NCBI GenBank assembly: GCA_003171235.1
Contig: PMYM01000072.1
Span: forward strand, 5,886 to 17,175
Source of the DNA: Phycisphaerales bacterium
Lineage (GTDB): Bacteria; Planctomycetota; Phycisphaerae; SM23-33
Reading direction: 5' to 3'
DNA length: 11,290 nt
Shown here: positions 1 to 5,400 of the stretch, piece by piece
How positions within the stretch are numbered: position 1 is the first letter of the stretch
Layout of the letters: every line of letters begins with the position of its first letter
Made by a program: the position numbers and the translations under genes
The notes under the pieces: model-generated
Database searches by the model: none
Seen by the model: the letters and a program-made list of their open reading frames with translations, nothing else
What the model was told of the DNA's origin: nothing

Positions 1-72
1 AGCGTGGAGAAGTTCGCCTTCGGCCAGGCCGGCTGGGGCAACCGGCTGGTCATCTTCCCAGCGGAGAAGTAG
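1..72 (+). CDS. C-terminal tail of an unidentified protein (partial)
   Basis: An open frame runs in from the left edge and ends at the TAG at 70-72. It reads SVEKFAFGQAGWGNRLVIFP followed by AEK. Only 23 residues are visible, with no recognisable motif, so no function is proposed. It is followed by about 320 bases without another + strand start on a recognisable gene, and the palindrome at 118-187 could end its transcript. The frame is inferred from the absence of stops and the clean end before a non-coding spacer. A chance open frame at the edge cannot be excluded. Confidence 0.5.
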   Translation, partial: SVEKFAFGQAGWGNRLVIFPAEK

Positions 73-117
73 AGGCATCCACAGGACAGATGGCCTTCCT
101 TACAACCCCCTGCGTCA

Positions 118-187
118 GGCGTGGGTTTCTTTCCTTTCGTGTTCCGCCCAATGACGAAAGAAAACCCCCGAACCCACGGCTCACGCC
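118..187. repeat. Nested imperfect palindrome downstream of the partial gene
   Basis: The outer arms CGTGGGTT (120-127) and AACCCACG (171-178) are perfect complements. The inner arms CTTTCGT (134-140) and ACGAAAG (154-160) enclose a 13-nt loop, and GGGTTT (123-128) can alternatively pair with AAACCC (162-167). The transcript could fold into a long hairpin on either strand. No T-tract follows, so an intrinsic terminator of the usual kind is not shown. It may be a dispersed palindromic repeat that also slows transcription leaving the partial gene. Confidence 0.5.
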
Positions 188-221
188 GGGGGCTGCATTG
201 GCGCCACCCTCCAGCGGCTGC

Positions 222-241
222 GCGTGCAACAGGTTGCATGC
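222..241. other. Short dyad in the spacer, possible operator
   Basis: TGCAAC (225-230) and GTTGCA (233-238) are perfect complements around an AG centre, and the symmetry extends to 222 and 241 with one G-T pair. It lies about 44 bp upstream of the -35 box at 285. A dyad of this size could bind a dimeric regulator, but nothing identifies one, and a 6+6 dyad is not rare. Confidence 0.25.
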
Positions 242-284
242 CCGGCGGCCGGGGAGAGTAGAGATTTTCTTCTGCTTGGCGGCC

Positions 285-313
285 TTGCAGGTTGCCGGCG
301 GAGGTAGTATAAT
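285..313 (+). promoter_or_regulatory. Sigma-70-type promoter for the small basic protein gene
   Basis: A perfect TATAAT at 308-313 is preceded, with exactly 17 nt between, by TTGCAG at 285-290 as a moderate -35 box. Transcription would begin near 320, giving a 5' untranslated leader of about 75 nt before the ATG at 396. In this GC-rich context a perfect -10 box at ideal spacing is notable, and it is the best promoter in the window. Confidence 0.6.
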
Positions 314-395
314 CTTCGGACTTTGCTGCCCGCGGCGAGTGGAGGCCGACGTGCTTCCGCAGCCAGGCGGGCTTGGATAAGGAAAGAGAGAAGTC

Positions 396-530
396 ATGGC
401 ACATATGCGACGCAACGGCAAACTGGGCTGGCGAACCAAGGGTGCCAATCACGGGCGCAAGCCCCACTGCGGCAAGGAAAAGAGCCGCTTCTGCCGGCAC
501 TTCCGCCGCAGCCGCAAGGGCGCAGTCTAA
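396..530 (+). CDS. Small, highly basic Cys/His protein of unknown function (44 aa)
   Basis: The frame starts at ATG 396 and ends with TAA 528-530. The N-terminus reads MAHMRRNGKLGWRTKGANHG and is followed by RKPHCGKEKSRFCRHFRRSRKGAV. Over a third of the residues are Arg, Lys or His. Two Cys (25 and 33) with His 24 and His 35 could form a small metal site, and the GRKP stretch resembles a minor-groove or RNA-contact motif. It has its own promoter (285-313), an AAGGA at 379-383, and an in-frame TAA at 378-380 that limits any upstream extension; Met 4 at 405 is an alternative start. The composition suggests a nucleic-acid or ribosome-associated protein, but I recognise no family. It does not match bL36, bL34 or bTHX well enough to name. 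Whether it is translated is inferred from the start context. Confidence 0.6.
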   Translation: MAHMRRNGKLGWRTKGANHGRKPHCGKEKSRFCRHFRRSRKGAV

Positions 531-535
531 TCTTT

Positions 536-576
536 CGGGCGCGGGCCTTGTCGTTTGGGTCAGGGTCGGCGCCCGC
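536..576. terminator. Possible hairpin between two convergent genes
   Basis: CGGGCGC (536-542) can pair with GCGCCCG (569-575), and GCGGGC (541-546) can pair with GCCCGC (571-576) as an alternative fold. The hairpin sits between the end of the small + strand gene (530) and the end of gatB on the - strand (597), where a bidirectional terminator would be expected. The loop is long and there is no clear T-tract, so this is a weak call. Confidence 0.3.
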
Positions 577-596
577 TTCTTGCGCCCAGTACGGGG

Positions 597-2123
597 TTAT
601 TTCGGCGAGAGCTTCTGCTCCAGGAGTTGCTTGACCGCGGCAGGGGGGGCCTTGCCGCCGGAGAGCTTCATCACCGCCCCCATGAGGAAGCCGAAGGCCT
701 GCTTGGCCTTCTTGTCGCCGGTGCGGACCTGCTCTGCCGGGCCGGCGTTGGCGGCGATGGCCGCGTCCACCCAGGCCTCGATGGCCGAGGCGTCGCTGAC
801 GGCCAGCACGCCCAGGCGGGTGGCGATGTCCAGGGGCTTGCCTCCTTCAGCCAGCAACACCTCCATCACGCGATCGGCGGCAGAGGCAGAGAGCTTGCCC
901 GCTTCCATCATGCCGGCCAATTCGGCCAGGGCCTCGGCCGACACGCCCAACTGCGCCAACGTCGAACCCTTCTGGTTGGACGCGGCCATCATGCGCCCCA
1001 TCATCAGATTGACCACGCGCCGCACGGGCCCGCCGAGCTTGACGGCAGAATCCAGCAGGTCGCCGGTGGGGGCGTCCTCGGTCAGGGCGTCGGCCTCCTT
1101 ATCCGATAGCTGGTACTGCGCCAGGTAGCGACCCTTGCGGGCGATGGGCAGCTCGCCTATTTCGGCGGCGATGCGGTCGCGCCAGGCGGCCTCCACTCGC
1201 ACCGGGGCCAGGTCGGGGTCGGGGAAGTAGCGATAGTCGTGGGCCTCTTCCTTGCCGCGCTGAAATTCGCAGCACTCCAGGTCGTCGCGATAGCCCCAGT
1301 TCTGCTTGCCCACCTTCTCCAGCGACCAGTCGCGCCCGCGCTCGATGATCTGGGCGCGGTGGTAGTCGATTATCCACTCGACCGTTTTTTCCAGCGAGCG
1401 GAAGGAATTGAGATTTTTTATTTCCAGTATGGGGGTGAAGTAGCCGGCCGATTCGTCGAAGATTCTCTGCCCGTCGCCCACCCAGATGGAGATGTTGGGC
1501 TCGAAGCGCATGTGGCCCATCTGCATATTGGCCTGGGAGATGCCCAGCCAGCGGACCAGCCGCCGCATGGAGCGGGAATAGCCCATGACCTCCTCGACGG
1601 AGTGGATGTCGGGCTCGGAGACGATCTCCAGCAGGGGCACGCCGGCGCGGTTGAGGTCCACGCCGGTGTGGGCCGCCAGGTCGTGGACATTCTTGCCGGC
1701 GTCCTCCTCCAGGTGGGCGCGGCGAACGCGGATGCGGCTGGTCCTGCCCCCCGGCAGGGGCACGTCCAGGTAGCCCTCGCGGGCCAGGGGCAGGTCATAC
1801 TGGCTGATCTGGTAATTCTTGGGCAGGTCGGGATAGTAATAGCCCTTGCGGTCCCACTTGGTGAATTCGGGGACCTGGCAGTTAAGGGCCAGGCCGGCCT
1901 TGATGGTCATGTCCACGGCCTGGCGGTTCATGACCGGCAGGGCCCCGGGCATGCCGATGCACACCGGGCAGGTGTGGGTGTTGGGCGGGTCGCCGAAGCG
2001 GTTGAGGCAGCGGCAGAACATCTTGGTCCGGGTGTCCAGTTCGCAGTGGATCTCCAGCCCGATGACGGTGGTGAGGGTTGGGGAAGTCGGGTTTTCCGCT
2101 TCAGTAGGCGCCATTTTCTTCAC
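597..2123 (-). CDS. gatB: Aspartyl/glutamyl-tRNA(Asn/Gln) amidotransferase subunit B
   Basis: GatB works with GatA and GatC in the cytoplasm to convert Glu-tRNA(Gln) or Asp-tRNA(Asn) to the amide form. GatB binds the tRNA and carries the kinase and transamidation site. The N-terminal signature GLEIHCELDTRTKMF (residues 22-36), the four zinc-type Cys (37, 39, 52, 55) in CRCLNRFGDPPNTH...CPVC, the RAHLEEDAGK motif, GVPLLEIVSEPDIHS and DYRYFPDPDL are all family hallmarks. The C-terminal part (about 360-505) is the helical YqeY-like tail domain, ending AFGFLMGAVMK...GKAPPAAVKQLL. The length of 508 aa is normal. The reading frame opens with GTG at 2123, but the ATG at codon 4 (2114-2112) is the likelier start if the -10 box at 2131-2126 is used. 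Neither has a strong Shine-Dalgarno site. The usual RCDANVS motif is replaced by RFEPNIS. gatA and gatC are not adjacent. Confidence 0.95.
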   Translation of the reverse strand: MKKMAPTEAENPTSPTLTTVIGLEIHCELDTRTKMFCRCLNRFGDPPNTHTCPVCIGMPGALPVMNRQAVDMTIKAGLALNCQVPEFTKWDRKGYYYPDLPKNYQISQYDLPLAREGYLDVPLPGGRTSRIRVRRAHLEEDAGKNVHDLAAHTGVDLNRAGVPLLEIVSEPDIHSVEEVMGYSRSMRRLVRWLGISQANMQMGHMRFEPNISIWVGDGQRIFDESAGYFTPILEIKNLNSFRSLEKTVEWIIDYHRAQIIERGRDWSLEKVGKQNWGYRDDLECCEFQRGKEEAHDYRYFPDPDLAPVRVEAAWRDRIAAEIGELPIARKGRYLAQYQLSDKEADALTEDAPTGDLLDSAVKLGGPVRRVVNLMMGRMMAASNQKGSTLAQLGVSAEALAELAGMMEAGKLSASAADRVMEVLLAEGGKPLDIATRLGVLAVSDASAIEAWVDAAIAANAGPAEQVRTGDKKAKQAFGFLMGAVMKLSGGKAPPAAVKQLLEQKLSPK

Positions 2124-2125
2124 TT

Positions 2126-2131
2126 ATTGTA
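2126..2131 (-). promoter_or_regulatory. Candidate -10 box for gatB
   Basis: TACAAT reads on the - strand from 2131 to 2126, 11 nt before the ATG at codon 4 of the gatB frame. No convincing -35 hexamer lies 16-18 nt upstream. If the box is used, transcription starts within a few bases of that ATG and the GTG at 2123 would not be on the transcript. Confidence 0.3.
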
Positions 2132-2194
2132 TTTCTGTCTTTCATAACCCAGGGAAAACCTGGAGGCAAATCAGATTCACCTATTCGGAAACGT

Positions 2195-2310
2195 TCCATT
2201 CCTTCTTAAGCCCCGGCTGGGGCGTCTTTCTTAGCCCAGGGCGGAAGCCCTGGGAAAGATTATCGTTTCTTCGCCGTCCATTCCTTCTTAAGCCCCTACC
2301 GGGGCTGAGA
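2195..2310. repeat. Cluster of three short hairpins with a 20-bp direct repeat
   Basis: The 20-mer TCCATTCCTTCTTAAGCCCC occurs exactly at 2195-2214 and again at 2277-2296, an 82-bp period. Each copy leads into a hairpin: GCCCC-GGCT-GGGGC at 2210-2223 and AGCCCC-TACC-GGGGCT at 2291-2306. Between them lies CCCAGGGC-GGAA-GCCCTGGG (2235-2254), a perfect 8-bp stem closed by a GNRA-type loop. This resembles REP/BIME-type arrays. It lies between the end of the oxidoreductase gene and the start of gatB, both on the - strand, and could act as a terminator or mRNA-stabilising element for the former. Confidence 0.75.
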
Positions 2311-2455
2311 AAGAAAAAGCGATTTATCCGGGATTAGCGTGCGCTCTGTCCTGATTCAGGTCTGGGATCTGGCCAAGCACTTCATAGACCCAGCAAGTTC
2401 ATCCCGGCGATAATCCATCCGACAAAGCAGCCTTATCCCGGCTGGGTGTCCGCCC
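2311..2455. other. Non-coding spacer with repeated TTATCC/GGGAT motifs
   Basis: No gene is supported here. TTATCCGGGAT near 2325-2335 and ATCCCGGCGATAA at 2401-2413 form an imperfect inverted pair, and TTATCCCGG recurs near 2433. The block may be another dispersed element trailing the oxidoreductase gene. A 20-residue ATG-initiated frame on the - strand (2418-2356) lies inside it, without a ribosome site or recognisable content. Confidence 0.3.
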
Positions 2456-5400
2456 CTACAGGCTCCGCAGGTAGCGGTCGATTCGCTCGGCGGCGCGGCG
2501 GCCGGTCTGAATGGCCCTGGCCACCTGCGAAGGGCCAACGGCGGTGTCGCCGGCGACAAAGACGCCCGCCTGGGCGGTGGCGAAGTCGTCGGCGGCGATG
2601 CGCCCGCGGGCGTCGGCCTGCAGGCCGAATTGCTCCAGCACCACCGGGTCGGCCTTGGGTTCATAGCCTAAAGCCAGCAGGGCCATGTCGGCCTTGAGCT
2701 CGAATTCGGCGCCGGGCTTTTGGGTCATGGCCGGTCTGCCGGCCTGCTGGCGCCAAGCGACCTCGACCGCCCGCAGCCGGGTCAGGTGGCCGTTGTCGCC
2801 GCAGAAGGCCTGCGTGGCCACGCTGTAGCGCTTATGCACCGGGGCGCTCTTGCCGGCGCCGTCGGGCGATGGGGCCGGGGGCTCGGAGGCATGGCCGGCA
2901 GGGGCCGCCAGGCGGTCCTGGGGCAGGATCTCAAGCTGGTAAACTTCGCGCGCCCCGCCGGCCAGGGCGAAGTCCACGCAATCCTGGCCGGTCTCGCCCC
3001 CGCCCAGCACCACCACGGTCTTGCCGCGGGCGTCCAACTCGGCGGGCGCGGGTCCGCCCGAAGAGGCCGCCAGGTTGTGCCGCCGCAGGTAGTCCAGGGC
3101 CAGATGAACGCCCGGCAAGTTCCTGCCGGGCAGGTTCAGGTCGCGCGGCTGGGCGCTGCCGGTGGCGATGAGCACGGCGTCGAACTGCCGGCGGAGCTGG
3201 GCGGCTTCGATATCCTTCCCCAGCGTCTTGCCGCAGGCGAAGCTCACGCCCTCGGCCTGGAGTTGGGCGACGCGGCGGTCGATCAGGGCCTTGTCCAGGC
3301 GGAAGTGGGGCACGCCGTATCGCAACAGGCCGCCCGGAGCGGGGTCTTTCTCAAACACCGTCACCTGGTGGCCGGCGCGGGCCAGTTGCTGTGCCGCGGC
3401 CAGCCCGGCCGGGCCGGAGCCGATGACCGCCACTTTCCTGCCGCTGGTGCGAGAGGGCTTTTGCGGCTGGAGCGTTCCCGCGGCGAAGCCGCGTTCCACA
3501 ATCTCCAACTCAAGCTGGCGGATGTTGACCGGGCGCTCGTTGGCCGACTGCTTGCAGGCGAGCCGGCAGGGGGCCGGGCAGATGGCGGCGGTGAATTCCG
3601 GGAAGTTGTTGGCCTGGTGGAGCAGTTTGCACGCCTCGTCCCAGCGATGGTGATATGCCAGGTTGACCCAGGCGGGGATGTCGCTGCCCAAGGGGCAGCC
3701 CTGTTCCTGGCAGCGCGGGTTGAGGCAGTGCATGCAGCGCGGCGAGGCCAACTGCTCGAGTTGCCGCTGGTACTCTTCGCGGCTGGAGTAGGCAAAACCC
3801 CCCAGCAGGCGGCGGTAGTCGGCCAGGAATTCCCGCTGCTCGCGGCAGAGGCCCGGCAGCAGTTTGCGGGCGAAGCGCAGGCGCTTGAGCAGCTTGAGCG
3901 TCCAGTCCGGCAGCGTCAGGTCGTACTGGCGGGTCTGGGGGCCAGAGCGGAAATGCCAGCAGTGGCGATAGCTGATGCGGTCGCCATTGGCCGGGTTGAC
4001 GTTGTATTTCTCGCGGTCGCGGGCGTATTTTTCGGGGGCGGTGGAAATCTCGGCCAGGAAGAACGGGTCGGGAATGAGCATGGCCCCGGCCAGAACGGGT
4101 ATCACCGCCCGCGTGGCGGCGTAGCCGGCGTCGTCGTCGTCCCGGGCGTGGATGGCCAGCACATCCTGGGCGTAGCGGCGGGCGTATTCCAGGCCGCCCC
4201 AGCGCAGGCAGTCGTACAGGCGGACGACCAGGTCGCGCTTGAGCGGCTCGTCCAGGCCCGAGGCCTGTTCGACGGTCTCGAGCGCCAGTTGGCGGAACCC
4301 CTCGACGAGCCTGCCCTTGCCGTAGCGGCGGGCGGCGAAGCGGCACTTGTCTTCCAGCACGTCGCGCCAGTCGCTGCGCACGGGCGGGCCCTGGAAGAGG
4401 TCCTGCTGGACCATCAGCTTTCGGCCCATGTTGAAGGCGTACAGGTTCTTGCGGTGGTCGGTGGCGATGGTGTCCTTGATGGCCCAGGCGATGGAGTGCT
4501 TGGAGACGGGGATCAGGCCCTTCTGGAAGGCGAATCCCAGCATCATGATGTTGGCGTAGAGCTTGCTGCCCAGGTATTTCTCGCAGATGCGCGAGATGTC
4601 GCGGGCCAGGAAGTCTTCCTGGCGGGTATTGTCGCGGACGATGGCGGCGAGGGCCTCGACGCTGAAATCCTCCAGCCCCATCAGGCCGGTGGTGGTGGCG
4701 ATCTTGTCGGTGTTGATGACGGCGGCGGTGCGTTCGCGGCTGGCGATGCGCGTGCGGTTGGCGGGGTCCATGGCCCGGGCCGCCTCCAGCACGTCCACGC
4801 CGATCAAGAGGTCGGCCTTGCCGAAGGGGATGATGGCCGTCACCGGCTGGTTGGTGATGTTGTACACCACCTGGCTGTTGACGCCGCCGTTGCGGATGGC
4901 CAGGCCCTTCTTGTCCAAAAACAGCACCGAGTAGCCTTCCTTGTGCCCGGCCCGGACCAGGATGCTGGTGGCCACGCCGATGCCCATGCCGCCCACCCCG
5001 GCCAGGTAGCACCGCCACATGTCGCCGGCGGGGCGCTGCTGGGGCTCGGGGATGTCGTCCAGGCCCAGTTCGGGCAGGCGGCTGCGGGGGGGCTGCTTGC
5101 GGTGTATCACCACCTGCTCGAAGGCGTTGCAGGCGCCGATGCGCTCGCAGGCCCCGTCGTCCACGCACCAGGTGATGTCGGTGTCGATCTTGGGGCCGTA
5201 ATCCGTGGCCACGTGGCGCAGGCCCGGGCAGACGGTGGCCTCGGCGCAGGCCAGGCAGAAGGTGCAGGCCTCGACGTTGACGTTCATGTGCTGCCAGGTC
5301 TTGAGGAAGCCCTGGCGGCGGGCCTGGGCGCGTTCCAGGCGGCGCCGCCGCCGGGTGCGGGTGATGCCGCATTCCTTGTCGGCGATGACGACCTTCAGGC

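Noticed and set aside
50..448. 132-residue open frame on the - strand at the left end
   Set aside because: It overlaps the palindrome, the promoter and the small basic gene, is Pro/Ser/Arg-rich, and shows no family motif.
2112..2145. Short upstream frame (ATG AAA GAC AGA...) overlapping the gatB start
   Set aside because: It reads 14 residues out of frame with gatB and has no ribosome site; chance is the simpler explanation.
1239..2147. 302-residue open frame on the + strand across gatB
   Set aside because: It is a shadow of gatB in the opposite strand, with a composition typical of antisense GC-rich frames.
2356..2418. 20-residue frame (MDYRRDELAGSMKCLARSQT) on the - strand
   Set aside because: It is too short, lacks a ribosome site or promoter, and lies in a block with repeat-like borders.
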